Numbered from the stretch's first letter, positions 46,243-55,957 are shown. The stretch: DNA of 64,000 bases from Paranoxybacillus vitaminiphilus (GCF_003259935.1 NZ_QLMH01000001.1:346004-410003), one strand, 5' to 3'. Made by a program: numbers and translations. Notes: generated by a model from the sequence alone, not told the origin.

Positions 46243-46349
46243 AGAGGCTGTCTCATAAGTGCCTGACCTCACGCATCATTTACACAATATCGATTGTGAT
46301 CTATCGTGATTGTGGAGTCCGGCACTTTGTTTTTGAGACAGTCTTTTTC
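46242..46349 (+). repeat. Dispersed palindromic repeat, long form (copy j)
   Basis: AAGAGGCTGTCTCATAAGTG begins and TGAGACAGTCTTTTT ends it; the TCTCA of the left end matches TGAGA of the right. Core arms ACACAATATCGA and TCGTGATTGTG differ from other copies but still pair. It starts in the cotE stop codon. Confidence 0.82.
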
Positions 46350-46414
46350 TTTTGTCTACATAACGATGATTGATTTTTTCTTCATACAACATTCAGTAGA
46401 ATTTTGTTGAAGTA

Positions 46415-46423
46415 TGTTATAAT
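46415..46423 (+). promoter_or_regulatory. Extended -10 promoter of mutSL
   Basis: TGTTATAAT (TG-N-TATAAT) about 40 bases before the mutS start. No good -35 is visible. Confidence 0.55.
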
Positions 46424-46464
46424 AAAGGGGCTAAATGAAAGATTTAAAATGTTGGAGGAGTAAT

Positions 46465-49056
46465 ATGGCTGCATATACGCCAATGATACAGCAATATTTA
46501 CAGATTAAGGCACAATATCAGGATGCCTTTTTATTTTTTCGACTTGGAGATTTTTATGAAATGTTTTTTGAAGATGCTGTGAAAGCAGCACAGGAGCTTG
46601 AAATTACGTTAACAAGCCGGGATGGCGGAGCAGGAGAACGCATTCCGATGTGCGGTGTTCCGTATCATTCTGCTCAAGGGTATATTGAACAATTGATTTC
46701 TAAAGGATACAAGGTTGCCATTTGTGAACAAGTAGAGGACCCAAAGGCAGCGAAAGGAGTGGTCCGCCGCGAAGTCGTGCAGCTTATCACTCCTGGAACG
46801 GTTATGGAAGGAAGAGGCTTGGAAGAAAAGGAGAATAACTATTTAGCAACGATTACAGAATTTGCCGATGGCACTTACGGCTTTGCTTATACAGACTTAT
46901 CGACAGGGGAAAACCGGATTACGATGCTTTCCTCATTTGAAGAGGTCCTCAATGAAATTTACTCGATTGGAACAAAAGAAATTGTTGTTTCTTCGCAGTT
47001 TTCCGAAGAAGCACGCCAGAAAATAAAAGAACGTTACGAGGTAACCATTTCCTATGAGGAGGAAACAACGGTTGCCGAAGCATTTCAAACAGTGATTCGT
47101 TCGCTTGAGCAGGACAAATTAAAAATAACGTTCGCCCGCTTATTAAACTACTTAGTAAAGACGCAAAAGCGAAGCCTTGATCATTTGCAAGCCGTGCAAG
47201 TTTATCAAGTCAATCAATATATGAAAATCGATTTATATTCAAAACGGAACCTTGAACTGACAGAAACGATTCGCACAAAAGGGAGAAAAGGTTCGCTTTT
47301 ATGGCTCTTAGATGAAACGATCACGGCGATGGGCGGACGCTTGCTGAAACAATGGATTGACCGCCCGCTTTTAGACCGCAAAAAGATCGAACGCCGTCTC
47401 AACATGGTTGAGACGTTCATGCAGCATTATTTTGAACGTCAAGAATTGCGGGAATTGCTTCGTGAAGTGTATGATTTAGAACGTTTAGCAGGGCGGGTTG
47501 CCTATGGAAATGTGAATGCACGCGACCTCATTCAATTAAAAAAATCGCTCCAGCAAATACCGGCTATACAATCGGTAATAAAAAGGATGGAAAACGAAGA
47601 TGCACAAGCGTTGGCACAACAAATTGATCCATGCGCAGAGCTTGTTGATTTGTTAGAAAAATCGATTCAAGACAACCCGCCGCTATCTGTTAAAGAAGGC
47701 GATATTATTAAAGATGGTTACAATAAAACGCTCGATGAATACCGTGATGCGAGCCGAAACGGCAAAACGTGGATAGCTCAACTCGAAAGTAAAGAAAGGG
47801 AACTGACAGGAATTAAATCATTAAAAATCGGCTATAACCGTGTGTTCGGCTACTACATTGAAGTAACAAAAGCGAATCTTCACTTATTGCCGGAGGGACG
47901 ATATGAACGAAAACAGACGCTGGCCAATGCGGAGCGTTTCATTACACAAGAATTAAAAGAAAAGGAAGCGCTCATTTTAGAGGCGGAAGAAAAAAGCGTT
48001 GAACTTGAATATCAGCTGTTTGTAGAAATTCGCGAGCAGGTGAAACAATTTATTCCGCGCCTGCAAAAATTAGCAAAAATCGTTAGCCAGCTCGATGTCT
48101 TGCAATGCTTTGCGACCGTAAGCGAAGAACGTCACTACGTAAAACCGAGTTTCTCTGAAAACAGGGAATTGTTCATAAAAGACGGCCGTCATCCTGTCGT
48201 TGAAAAAGTGCTTTCTTCCCAAACTTATGTGCCAAATGATTGTTATATGAATGAAGAACGTGAAATGCTGCTCATTACGGGACCGAACATGTCTGGAAAA
48301 AGCACATATATGCGGCAAATTGCCCTTACCGCCATCATGGCGCAAATCGGTTGTTTTGTTCCGGCAAGTGAAGCCGTATTGCCGATTTTTGACCAAGTAT
48401 TTACGCGGATTGGTGCGGCGGATGACTTAGTTTCTGGGCAAAGTACGTTCATGGTTGAAATGTTAGAAGCGCGTAATGCTATTGTTCATGCGACGCAAAA
48501 CAGTCTTATTTTGTTTGATGAAATTGGCCGCGGTACGTCGACCTATGATGGAATGGCATTAGCACAGGCGATCATTGAGTATATTCATCATAACATTGGC
48601 GCCAAAACGCTGTTCAGTACACATTACCATGAATTGACGGTATTAGAACAATTCCTCAATAAGTTAAAGAATGTGCATGTAAGCGCGATGGAGGAAAACG
48701 GAAAGGTCGTCTTTCTTCATAAAATTAAAGAAGGACCGGCGGATAAAAGCTACGGCATTCATGTCGCGGAGTTAGCGGAATTACCGCGTGAGTTAATCAT
48801 TCGCGCGCAGGAGATTTTAGCGGATTTAGAGCGAAACGGTGAAAAACCGACACAGCCAATCGTTCGTGAAGAAACCCAACAATTCGAGCAATTAAGCATG
48901 TTCGAAGAGGAGCAGCCGAAAGAACAAGAAAAGGAAAAGCCGCTTTCGAAAAAAGAAAAAGAAACGATAAAGCTGATCCAGTCGCTCGACTTACTTGATA
49001 TGACTCCGCTTGAAGCAATGAATAAGCTGTATGAAATTCAAAAAATGTTAAAGTGA
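46465..49056 (+). CDS. mutS: DNA mismatch repair protein MutS
   Basis: Recognises mismatches and recruits MutL. The 863-residue product has the mismatch-binding N-terminal motif ([15 protein letters not shown]), connector, lever/clamp regions, and the ATPase with Walker [10 protein letters not shown] (606-614) and [15 protein letters not shown] typical C-terminal tail ends [14 protein letters not shown] 46465 is used because TGGAGGAG precedes it; the frame is open to 46435. Confidence 0.97.
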   Translation: MAAYTPMIQQYLQIKAQYQDAFLFFRLGDFYEMFFEDAVKAAQELEITLTSRDGGAGERIPMCGVPYHSAQGYIEQLISKGYKVAICEQVEDPKAAKGVVRREVVQLITPGTVMEGRGLEEKENNYLATITEFADGTYGFAYTDLSTGENRITMLSSFEEVLNEIYSIGTKEIVVSSQFSEEARQKIKERYEVTISYEEETTVAEAFQTVIRSLEQDKLKITFARLLNYLVKTQKRSLDHLQAVQVYQVNQYMKIDLYSKRNLELTETIRTKGRKGSLLWLLDETITAMGGRLLKQWIDRPLLDRKKIERRLNMVETFMQHYFERQELRELLREVYDLERLAGRVAYGNVNARDLIQLKKSLQQIPAIQSVIKRMENEDAQALAQQIDPCAELVDLLEKSIQDNPPLSVKEGDIIKDGYNKTLDEYRDASRNGKTWIAQLESKERELTGIKSLKIGYNRVFGYYIEVTKANLHLLPEGRYERKQTLANAERFITQELKEKEALILEAEEKSVELEYQLFVEIREQVKQFIPRLQKLAKIVSQLDVLQCFATVSEERHYVKPSFSENRELFIKDGRHPVVEKVLSSQTYVPNDCYMNEEREMLLITGPNMSGKSTYMRQIALTAIMAQIGCFVPASEAVLPIFDQVFTRIGAADDLVSGQSTFMVEMLEARNAIVHATQNSLILFDEIGRGTSTYDGMALAQAIIEYIHHNIGAKTLFSTHYHELTVLEQFLNKLKNVHVSAMEENGKVVFLHKIKEGPADKSYGIHVAELAELPRELIIRAQEILADLERNGEKPTQPIVREETQQFEQLSMFEEEQPKEQEKEKPLSKKEKETIKLIQSLDLLDMTPLEAMNKLYEIQKMLK

Positions 49057-49075
49057 TGAGCAAGGTGGTGGAACA

Positions 49076-50944
49076 ATGGGGAAAATCCGCAAGCTCGACG
49101 ATCATCTATCGAATAAAATCGCAGCCGGGGAGGTTGTCGAGCGCCCCGCTTCTGTCGTTAAAGAGCTTGTCGAAAATGCGATTGACGCCGGAAGTACTGT
49201 TATCGAAGTGGAGCTGGAAGAAGCAGGGCTTTCAAAAGTGCGCGTCATTGATAACGGTGAAGGAATCGAGGAAGATGACTGTTTAACAGCATTTGAACGG
49301 CACGCAACGAGCAAAATTAAAGACGAAGCGGATTTGTTTCGCATTCGCACGCTCGGCTTTCGCGGCGAGGCGCTTCCGAGTATTGCTTCCGTTTCTGAAC
49401 TGGAAATGAAAACGGGCACAGGCAATGGACCGGGAACGCTTGTCGTGCTGAAAGGCGGTCAACTTGTCAAGCACGAACGGACAAACAGCCGAAAAGGAAC
49501 AGATGTTACCGTTTCGAACTTATTTTTTAACACGCCGGCGCGCTTAAAATATATGAAAACGGTGCATACCGAGCTTGGACATGTGACAGATTTATTGAAC
49601 CGTCTTGCTCTTGCCCACCCGAATATTTCCTTTCGTTTAAAACATAACGGCAAGCAGCTGTTATATACAAACGGAAACGGTGACGTGCGGCAAGTATTAG
49701 CGGCGATTTACGGGGTAGAAATAGCGAAAAAAATGATTCCGCTTCATGCCGAATCCCTTGATTTTGTCATTGATGGCTATATTTCGCTACCGGAAGTGAC
49801 GCGGGCGTCGCGAAATTATATCTCAACGATTGTAAACGGACGGTTTATAAAAAACTTTCCACTGATGAAGGCGATTGAAGCGGGCTACCATACATTGCTG
49901 CCGATTGGCCGCTATCCGATTGCCTTTTTAAATATACAGATGGACCCGGTTCTTGTTGATGTCAATGTTCATCCCGCGAAGCTTGAAGTTCGTTTCAGCA
50001 AGGAAGCGGAATTAAACAAGCTTGTCGAAACAGCGATACGCCAGGCGTTTCAGGCGAAAACATTAATACCGGAAATGCCGCTGAAGCGCCCGGAGAAACG
50101 AAAATCAGAACAACAGACGTTTACATTTGAACATGTCGTCAACGAGCCGGCAGTGTCTAAAGCGGCTCCTGTCACATTAGTAGAAAAGAATGAGTATGCG
50201 CTGGCGGCTTTAGATGAAAAAGAGGTAACACCATTAGAAGAGGATGTCAAGGCGCAGGAAGAGTCTGATCATGATGAGAACATTGAGAGCATCGAAGAGA
50301 ACATCGAACCGGAATATAGCGAAATGGAAGAACGTGAGGAAGAAACGGAAGAAAGCGCTGAACGAATCCCGCCATTGTACCCGATTGGACAAATGCACGG
50401 CACTTACATTTTGGCACAAAATGAGAACGGGTTATACATCATTGACCAACATGCCGCCCAAGAGCGGATTAAATACGAATATTTTCGCGAAAAGGTGGGC
50501 GAAGTGACGAGCGAGGTGCAAGAGCTGCTTGTACCGCTCACGTTCCAATACCCAACTAATGAATATTTGCTCATTGATGCGCATCGGGAAGAATTAGCGA
50601 AATGCGGTGTGTTCTTAGAACCGTTCGGGCATAACAGCTTTATTGTCCGCTCGCATCCGCAATGGTTCCCGAAAGGTGAGGAAGCCGCGATTATTGAAGA
50701 GATGATTGAACAAGTATTAACAATGAAAAAGGTCGATCTCAAACAATTGCGCGAACAGGCCGCGATTTTAATGAGCTGCAAGCAGTCAATAAAAGCAAAC
50801 CAGCATTTGCGCAATGACGAAATCTTTGCCCTGTTGGAATCACTTCGGAAGACGTCCGATCCATTTACATGCCCGCACGGCCGGCCGATTATCATTCATT
50901 TTTCCACGTATGAGCTCGAGAAAATGTTTAAGCGGGTGATGTAA
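49076..50944 (+). CDS. mutL: DNA mismatch repair endonuclease MutL
   Basis: The 622-residue product has the GHKL ATPase N-terminus ([32 protein letters not shown]), a variable acidic linker (about 340-440), and the C-terminal endonuclease domain with the metal motif DQHA-x2-E-x4-E starting at Asp457. It therefore belongs to the nicking MutL class lacking MutH. The ATG follows AAGGTGG, 19 bases after mutS. A strong terminator follows. Confidence 0.97.
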   Translation: MGKIRKLDDHLSNKIAAGEVVERPASVVKELVENAIDAGSTVIEVELEEAGLSKVRVIDNGEGIEEDDCLTAFERHATSKIKDEADLFRIRTLGFRGEALPSIASVSELEMKTGTGNGPGTLVVLKGGQLVKHERTNSRKGTDVTVSNLFFNTPARLKYMKTVHTELGHVTDLLNRLALAHPNISFRLKHNGKQLLYTNGNGDVRQVLAAIYGVEIAKKMIPLHAESLDFVIDGYISLPEVTRASRNYISTIVNGRFIKNFPLMKAIEAGYHTLLPIGRYPIAFLNIQMDPVLVDVNVHPAKLEVRFSKEAELNKLVETAIRQAFQAKTLIPEMPLKRPEKRKSEQQTFTFEHVVNEPAVSKAAPVTLVEKNEYALAALDEKEVTPLEEDVKAQEESDHDENIESIEENIEPEYSEMEEREEETEESAERIPPLYPIGQMHGTYILAQNENGLYIIDQHAAQERIKYEYFREKVGEVTSEVQELLVPLTFQYPTNEYLLIDAHREELAKCGVFLEPFGHNSFIVRSHPQWFPKGEEAAIIEEMIEQVLTMKKVDLKQLREQAAILMSCKQSIKANQHLRNDEIFALLESLRKTSDPFTCPHGRPIIIHFSTYELEKMFKRVM

Positions 50945-50950
50945 ACATAG

Positions 50951-50996
50951 AAGCGCAAAACCCTTGTTGCATCAAGGGTTTGCGCTTTATTTTTTG
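50951..50996 (+). terminator. mutSL terminator
   Basis: AAGCGCAAAACCCTTG pairs with CAAGGGTTTGCGCTT, then a T-rich run. It marks the end of the conserved backbone. Confidence 0.92.
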
Positions 50997-51010
50997 TGAT
51001 TTGACCACAT

Positions 51011-51382
51011 TCATTGATGAAGTGAAGTCCTCATTGCTCTTTCGAAACGATTAGATGATTCTTGCTGCATGTCAGGAGTAACATGAGAATAGGTGTTCAT
51101 CGTCATTTCGATGGACGAATGACCAAGACGTTCAGAAACGACTTTCGGATGTTCCCCGAGTTGAAGCATAATCGTTGCGTGAGTGTGGCGCAAATCATGA
51201 AATCGAATTCTTCTTACTCCGGATTTTTTAATCATCTGGGAGAAGTGATTATAAACATAATTCGGATTCAGTGGCTCTCCTTTTAGATTTGATGTAATGT
51301 ATCCAGTTTCCGAATAAGGGATTCCAAATTGTAATTGTCTTTCCATTTGCCAAACACGAGCATTGTGTTGCGCAGCAGACAC
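51011..51382 (-). pseudogene. Truncated tyrosine recombinase / phage integrase (C-terminal part)
   Basis: About 123 residues of the catalytic half of a phage-type integrase. HDLRHTHATIMLQLG holds Arg and His, LGHSSIEMTMNTYSHV holds the second His region and the Tyr nucleophile, and an upstream QFGIPY..LNPNYVYNHF block is present. The N-terminal DNA-binding domains and the first catalytic Arg block are missing; an in-frame stop lies just upstream. It is a remnant of a mobile element integrated after mutL. Confidence 0.85.
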
Positions 51383-51438
51383 ACACTATGCAGTAAAGGG
51401 GACGAGATTAACAGCGTCATTTATGAATAAAAACCCTA

Positions 51439-51624
51439 GTACCAATTGGAACTCTAGATGAATTTTCTCCTTTTGCGACAGAGAATGAGAATAAAAATTT
51501 AAGATTGAGAATCAAAGAATTAGAGAATCAGCTAAAACAAAATGGTATTAAACCGAAAAGAACTACTACACGTGTTTATTTAATGCGTAGCTCGGAGATT
51601 TTAAGAAACAAAATAGCAATTTAG
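51439..51624 (+). pseudogene. Orphan coding fragment with leucine-zipper-like segment
   Basis: An open stretch of 61 codons without a normal start codon. It reads as a real protein: acidic start (TLDEFSPFATENENKNLRL), a coiled-coil-like LRIKELENQLKQNG, then a basic end (KPKRTTTRVYLM). An upstream TGA closes the frame. Probably the end of a gene carried by the lost mobile element. Not recognised. Confidence 0.4.
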
Positions 51625-51638
51625 TTAATTAAAAGTAA

Positions 51639-51661
51639 GAAGAAATTTTATATTTCTTCCT
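51639..51661 (-). terminator. Hairpin at the end of the 59-residue membrane gene
   Basis: GAAGAAAT and ATTTCTTC pair around a five-base loop; read on the minus strand it is followed by a T-rich stretch. Confidence 0.5.
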
Positions 51662-51827
51662 TGCTCCTATTCTCCAAGTTTCTAGCAATCTCTTTTAGAA
51701 TTTGGTTTTTCTCTTTTAATGTTTTTATTAAACTTACTGCGAACCACACAAAAAAGACCATCAGAACAAGATAAATAATAAACGGAATAAAAGCAAATAA
51801 CGCAAAAAAGCTTCCAGCAGTATCCAT
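51648..51827 (-). CDS. Small membrane protein (59 aa)
   Basis: MDTAGSFFAL at the start, one long or two short hydrophobic stretches (about 5-35), then a charged amphipathic tail (LKEKNQILKEIARNLE). On the minus strand GGAGG lies at proper distance from this ATG; the longer frame to 51866 lacks one. No family recognised. Together with the next upstream gene it forms a pair of minus-strand mini membrane proteins. Confidence 0.6.
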   Translation of the reverse strand: MDTAGSFFALFAFIPFIIYLVLMVFFVWFAVSLIKTLKEKNQILKEIARNLENRSKEEI

Positions 51828-51898
51828 GTTAGACCTCCAAAGTGTTTTTGGGCAATTATACCACATAGTTGTTAAACAGTTTTAACCAATAAGCTTCA

Positions 51899-51932
51899 TA
51901 AAAAAGACCCATTATTTTATTGAGTCTTTTTG
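51899..51932 (-). terminator. Terminator between the two small membrane genes
   Basis: AAAAAGAC and GTCTTTTT pair; symmetrical, so it can act on both strands. It overlaps the 3' end of the 56-residue gene. Confidence 0.7.
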
Positions 51933-52082
51933 AGAAATCAACTCTTTTAATAAATCATGTATTTGTAGAAGTAAAATTATCATATGAGAAAGTAAACCAA
52001 TAACAAGACCTACGATTGGAGCATAGAAGCCAACGAAAAAGTAAGATATGGCTATTGAAAAAATATATAATATTACAATCAT
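51912..52082 (-). CDS. Small membrane protein (56 aa)
   Basis: Translation on the minus strand gives a 56-residue protein starting MIVILYIFSIAISYFFVG. It is almost entirely hydrophobic to residue 40 and then ends in a charged tail (LLKELISQKDSIK). A strong GGAGGAG lies seven bases before the ATG and a terminator follows the stop. Its layout (hydrophobic segment, short polar C-terminal helix) resembles the neighbouring 59-residue protein. Function unknown; holin-like or type I toxin-like roles are possible but unsupported. Confidence 0.6.
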   Translation of the reverse strand: MIVILYIFSIAISYFFVGFYAPIVGLVIGLLSHMIILLLQIHDLLKELISQKDSIK

Positions 52083-52184
52083 TTTATCTCCTCCAAAAAA
52101 AACATAACACGAAATGGATGATTATGGATAGTGAGATTCTTTATAATTCAATTCATTACCGAAGAATAAAAATGAAAAGTGTTT

Positions 52185-52266
52185 TAGTGGAGGAACAAGG
52201 TCTCATGTAGGAGGATCACGTACTTCTTCAAGTGAATTGGATTTGACCTTGTTCCACTGACCATTT
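52185..52266. repeat. Imperfect inverted repeat
   Basis: AGTGGAGGAACAAGGTC (about 52185-52201) and GACCTTGTTCCACT (about 52246-52259) are complementary over 14 positions apart from a three-base insertion. TTTTTT follows the right arm. It could be a terminator or the ends of a lost element. The surrounding 52083-52419 segment shows no supported gene. Confidence 0.5.
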
Positions 52267-52419
52267 TTTGAAAGTTGTTCCGATTACTATAAATTTATGT
52301 TAGGCGCTTTCTCCTTTTGTTTAGCAGGCAAATATAGGAGGTAATCTCTGATACTAGTCCACACATCAACACGCCCATCATCATATGATACATGGAAAAT
52401 GAATGAAAGGAGAAAAGTG

Positions 52420-52794
52420 ATGGAGATACCTGTTAGCGGATATTTGGTTCATTCGGATGATTCAGACTCATATCACTCACATAACCTATATATTACTACT
52501 TGGGATGGCAGGCCTGTGCATGTTCATCGGTTCTCTGGGGTTACTTCATATGACGTAGGTCATAGCCATAGATATGTTGGAGAGACAGAGCCTGCGCCAA
52601 GCGGTGTTCAACATACACACCGTTATTTTACATTTACATCCTTCGATGATGGGCATAGGCATGAGATAAGGGGGGTTACTGGACCAGCTATTCCACTTCC
52701 TAGAGGGGGACATTATCACGAATTCTCTGGAGTTACAACAACCAACGGACAAATTCCTCACTTGCATCGATACAAGGGAAGAACAAGTGGATGA
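52420..52794 (+). CDS. YmaF-like histidine-rich protein
   Basis: The 124-residue protein contains seven His-x-His motifs at residues 19-21, 34-36, 48-50, 65-67, 79-81, 98-100 and 114-116, spaced 14-19 residues apart. Each is followed by aromatic/Gly-Val-Thr patterns (HRFSGVTS, HRYVGET, HEFSGVTT). This is the pattern of the YmaF family, whose B. subtilis member also lies in this general chromosomal region. It suggests metal binding or a beta-repeat fold. ATG 52420 is chosen on SD spacing (AAGGAG). Confidence 0.8.
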   Translation: MEIPVSGYLVHSDDSDSYHSHNLYITTWDGRPVHVHRFSGVTSYDVGHSHRYVGETEPAPSGVQHTHRYFTFTSFDDGHRHEIRGVTGPAIPLPRGGHYHEFSGVTTTNGQIPHLHRYKGRTSG

Positions 52795-52811
52795 ATAAAA
52801 CCTGATGTTAA

Positions 52812-52874
52812 TCACCTGTTGAGGATTTGAAAAAGCTTATTCGAAGATTGGATGCTGAGGAGCCAAGATTATAA
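52812..52874 (+). pseudogene. Short orphan coding fragment
   Basis: Twenty codons read VEDLKKLIRRLDAEEPRL before a stop. The amphipathic, charged composition looks like the C-terminus of a real protein, but the frame is closed just upstream. It immediately precedes the glucosaminidase gene. Confidence 0.25.
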
Positions 52875-52888
52875 AAGGTGAGGAGCGA

Positions 52889-53242
52889 ATGAATTTATTA
52901 AAAGAACGAATAAAAACACTTTCTAGAATGGATTTTATTAAAGCTATTGCTCCACATGCTCAGAGAATCCAAGAGAAGTATCATATCTTATCTTCTTTGA
53001 TTATCGCACAAGCTTGCCTCGAGTCAAACTTTGGTCTAAGCGGACTAGCTCAAAAGGGAAAAAATATTTTCGGAATAAAAGGAAGTTACAACGGTCAATC
53101 CGTTACCATGCGGACTCATGAATATGAGAGAGGAAAAAAGGTATGGGTTGATGCTTCGTTTCGCAAATATCCTTCCTGGTATGAGAGTTTGGAGGACTTG
53201 GCCAAACTCTATACGAACGGCGTTTCTTGGGACAAAAATTAA
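52889..53242 (+). CDS. Glucosaminidase domain protein (GH73/FlgJ-like), C-terminally truncated
   Basis: A peptidoglycan-cleaving N-acetylglucosaminidase-like domain of 117 residues. It has the helix with catalytic Glu45 (ACLESNFGLSGLA) and GKNIFGIKGSYNG, then FRKYPSWYESLEDLAKLY. GH73 domains usually run some 30 or more residues further, with a final helix pair; here translation stops right after GVSWDKN. No signal peptide is seen. Likely a broken phage or spore lysin; activity uncertain. Good SD (GGTGAGGAG). Confidence 0.75.
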   Translation: MNLLKERIKTLSRMDFIKAIAPHAQRIQEKYHILSSLIIAQACLESNFGLSGLAQKGKNIFGIKGSYNGQSVTMRTHEYERGKKVWVDASFRKYPSWYESLEDLAKLYTNGVSWDKN

Positions 53243-53250
53243 ATGAGGAA

Positions 53251-53334
53251 TTAATAACCGCCTAGACCTGTACAAGAACATCCTACAATGATCAGTAAGA
53301 TGAATAAGACAACAACTAAGGTAAAAGTGTTCAT
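53251..53334 (-). CDS. YjcZ-family tiny spore membrane peptide (27 aa)
   Basis: The minus strand encodes a 27-residue peptide: short polar start (MNTFT), a hydrophobic core (LVVVLFILLIIVG), then Cys- and Gly-rich end (CSCTGLGGY). This is the tiny transmembrane / YjcZ sporulation-protein pattern common in Bacillaceae. A perfect AGGAGG sits upstream. It converges with the truncated glucosaminidase gene, nine bases away. Confidence 0.8.
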   Translation of the reverse strand: MNTFTLVVVLFILLIIVGCSCTGLGGY

Positions 53335-53342
53335 ATATAACA

Positions 53343-53709
53343 CCTCCTATTAAGTATTGGAGGATGGCTAATATGCGATCCCTACTTTAAAGATATGCTC
53401 TTAAGAAAGAGTTGGATTGGCCAAATATATCAACTGATAGGAAAATTCCATATTTATCTAACTAGATACTATTTAATTGCATTACTAAGTAATCCTAATT
53501 TATGTAAAATGGTATATTACATTAAAAGAGCTGAGATTTAAATCAGATCTGATCCTAGTTTTCCTAGTTTAGTTTGTCAATTTTATCGACAAGCTATAAC
53601 CCTGCCGTTTTGAGGGTGGATTTTTTTTATTTTTATACGTAATTCGACAAAATTCTTAATTTAATTGTGATATTTTGTAAATGTAAAAAGTACATAAGGG
53701 GGATTTGTT
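53343..53709. other. 367-base intergenic region
   Basis: No supported gene. It is AT-rich with a small inverted repeat TTGTC...GACAA (about 53575-53594) and a hairpin AACCCT...AGGGT followed by eight T at about 53598-53627, which resembles an intrinsic terminator for an unknown upstream transcript. Confidence 0.5.
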
Positions 53710-54780
53710 GTGAGGACGTTTTATAGTTTTGTTCTTGTTTTCTCCTTGCTAATCTCAATGTTTTTTCCGGGGCTTGTAACGGAAGCTAAATCGAAATTTA
53801 AGGATATTCCAGAAGATTTTTGGGCAAAAGAAGAGATTGAATTTTTAAGTAGTGCAGGTATTATCAAAGGATATAATGATGGTACATTTAAGCCCAATCA
53901 ACCTGTTAAACGTGTTCAGGCGGCGATAATGATTACAAGAGCATTAGGATTAGATACGTCTAATAGACCAAACCCGGGATTTAAGGACATAAAAAATTTA
54001 GATAAAGAAGCTTACAATGCAATCGCTGCTGTTGTTGACGAAGGAATTTTTTCGAAAGGACAAACATTTAGACCGAACGAGGTATTATCGCGTGGTGATA
54101 TGGCTGTTGCTTTGGTTAAGGCCTATAATTTAGAAGGAATATATAATGGTGAAATTATCGATGTTTCAGAAGAGCTTCTTACTTACGTCAGTGCATTAGC
54201 TGCAAATGGAATTACCCAAATTTATGACGATGGCACGTTCAAACCGAATAAAGGAGTAACACGGGCTCAATTTGCTGTGTTTTTTGCACGTGTTTTAGAA
54301 CCGTCATTTAGAATAGGTCCAGTTAACTCGAGAGAAAACCCAGCTAAACTTGGAGAAACCTGGGTTGTAGAAACTGATGACTGGTTATATGGGCATCATA
54401 AGTATGAAATTGAATTAACCGATGTGATAACTGATGGTGAATTAGCTTGGGATATAATTAGAGAGGCTAATATGTTTAATGAAGAACCGTCTTTTGGGCA
54501 AAAATATATATTAGCTAAATTTAGATTTAAGTTGTTAGACTTTGATGGAACAGCTTTTTCTTCATATGACATAAACTCATCTAAGTTCGAGGCGGTAAGT
54601 AGTAATGGTGTTGTTTACGATAGTCCCATCATTGTTGAACCGGAGCCAAGTTTGTCAACAGAATTGTATGAAGGTGGAGAAGTTGAAGGATGGGTAGCCT
54701 TCTTAGTAGACGAAGATGATACACCATTAATTGTATGGCAACGTGAACAGGATGATGAACTCTGGTTTAGTTTAGAATAG
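53710..54780 (+). CDS. S-layer homology (SLH) domain protein
   Basis: The 356-residue exported protein has a signal peptide (about 1-26) and three SLH repeats (about 28-72, 88-132, 138-195; GIIKGYNDGTFKPNQPVKR and GITQIYDDGTFKPNKGVTR). The C-terminal domain (about 205-356) looks like a DUF4352-type Ig-like fold (KYILAKFRFKLLDFDG; GGEVEGWVAFLVDED). SLH domains anchor to pyruvylated wall polymer. The start is GTG after AAGGGGG. Neighbours give no clue to partner. Confidence 0.88.
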   Translation: MRTFYSFVLVFSLLISMFFPGLVTEAKSKFKDIPEDFWAKEEIEFLSSAGIIKGYNDGTFKPNQPVKRVQAAIMITRALGLDTSNRPNPGFKDIKNLDKEAYNAIAAVVDEGIFSKGQTFRPNEVLSRGDMAVALVKAYNLEGIYNGEIIDVSEELLTYVSALAANGITQIYDDGTFKPNKGVTRAQFAVFFARVLEPSFRIGPVNSRENPAKLGETWVVETDDWLYGHHKYEIELTDVITDGELAWDIIREANMFNEEPSFGQKYILAKFRFKLLDFDGTAFSSYDINSSKFEAVSSNGVVYDSPIIVEPEPSLSTELYEGGEVEGWVAFLVDEDDTPLIVWQREQDDELWFSLE

Positions 54781-54787
54781 CAAATGG

Positions 54788-54816
54788 GCCTACTCGCTTT
54801 GAGTAGGTTCTTTTTT
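54788..54816 (+). terminator. SLH gene terminator
   Basis: GCCTACTC pairs with GAGTAGGTT (with G-U), followed by TTTTTT. Confidence 0.85.
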
Positions 54817-55019
54817 GTATAAATTATCTATAATTCACAATCAGTCAGGGGGAATCATAATGATAACAATCAACATATTATAATCATGTATTTTTGAGTT
54901 TTTTAGAAAAAATATACCCTGCTTTGTAAACGTGTACTGATCATAAGAGTTTTACACTGCTCAAGAAAAACATCAAGAGTATCAAAAGCGTACCATTTTC
55001 ACCATTATTAATGCGTTTT

Positions 55020-55028
55020 TGCTATAAT
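55020..55028 (+). promoter_or_regulatory. Extended -10 promoter of yitT-like gene
   Basis: TGCTATAAT (TG-N-TATAAT) about 45 bases before the start. The preceding 54817-55019 stretch holds nothing else recognisable. Confidence 0.5.
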
Positions 55029-55072
55029 AAAATACATACATAGAATGATTTTATAAAAAAGGAGGAACACAA

Positions 55073-55957
55073 TTGACGGAATTAGGCAATGTGCAGGTTC
55101 AACATCAACGGTTATCTAAAGCTAAAATTATTAAAAGAGCAACAGCTATTTTTATCGGGGCTGTTCTAATGGCAGTAGGACTTGAAATTTTTTTAGTTCC
55201 GAATAACGTTATTGATGGAGGCATAACAGGGATTTCAATTATGCTTTCGCATATTACGGGCTTTCGTCTTGGAATTTTTATTTTTCTTTTAAACCTTCCG
55301 TTTTTTTTTATGGGTTATAAGCAAATTGGCAAAACGTTTGCTATTTCCACATTGTTTGGGATTACCGTTTTATCCATTTTTACCTCTCTGTTTCATCCTA
55401 TTCCCGCCTTCACAGAAGACATTTTATTAGCTACTATTTTTGGCGGAATGATTCTCGGTACAGGAGTAGGTCTTGTCATTCGTTATGGCGGCGCTTTGGA
55501 TGGCACTGAAATACTCGCTATACTCATGAATAAAAAGCTCCCTTTCTCCGTTGGCGAGATCATCATGTTTTTTAATATTTTTATTCTCGGTACTGCCGGG
55601 TTTGTTTACTCTTGGGATCGAGCGATGTATTCAATTTTGGCTTATGTGATTGCTTTTAAAACGATTGATGTTGTCATTAAAGGATTAGATGAATCGAAGT
55701 CGGCATGGATTATTAGTGATAACTCTGAAAGCATTGGAAATGCGATTATGAACCGATTAGGGCGCGGTGTTACATATTTGAGCGGAGAAGGAGCATTCTC
55801 CGGTGATGATAAAAAAGTGATATTTTGTGTGATTACTCGGCTTGAGGAAGCAAAACTGAAAGAAATTGTCGAAGAAAATGACCCAAATGCTTTTTTAGCG
55901 ATAGCCGATATGGCTGAAGTGCGTGGTGGACGCTTTAAGAAAAGAGATATTCATTGA
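55073..55957 (+). CDS. YitT family membrane protein (DUF161/DUF2179)
   Basis: The 294-residue protein has five to six membrane segments (about 20-200) with the YitT signature LVPNNVIDGGITGIS and GLVIRYGGALDGTEILA, followed by a cytoplasmic DUF2179 domain (about 205-290, RGVTYLSGEGAFSGDDKKVI; FLAIADMAEVRGGRFKKRD). Bacillus genomes carry many paralogues. Function is not settled. The start is TTG after AAGGAGG. Confidence 0.9.
   Translation: MTELGNVQVQHQRLSKAKIIKRATAIFIGAVLMAVGLEIFLVPNNVIDGGITGISIMLSHITGFRLGIFIFLLNLPFFFMGYKQIGKTFAISTLFGITVLSIFTSLFHPIPAFTEDILLATIFGGMILGTGVGLVIRYGGALDGTEILAILMNKKLPFSVGEIIMFFNIFILGTAGFVYSWDRAMYSILAYVIAFKTIDVVIKGLDESKSAWIISDNSESIGNAIMNRLGRGVTYLSGEGAFSGDDKKVIFCVITRLEEAKLKEIVEENDPNAFLAIADMAEVRGGRFKKRDIH

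Noticed and set aside
51011-51382. Intact XerC/D-like recombinase
   Set aside because: The N-terminal and first catalytic blocks are missing and a stop lies upstream; only the C-terminal part is left.
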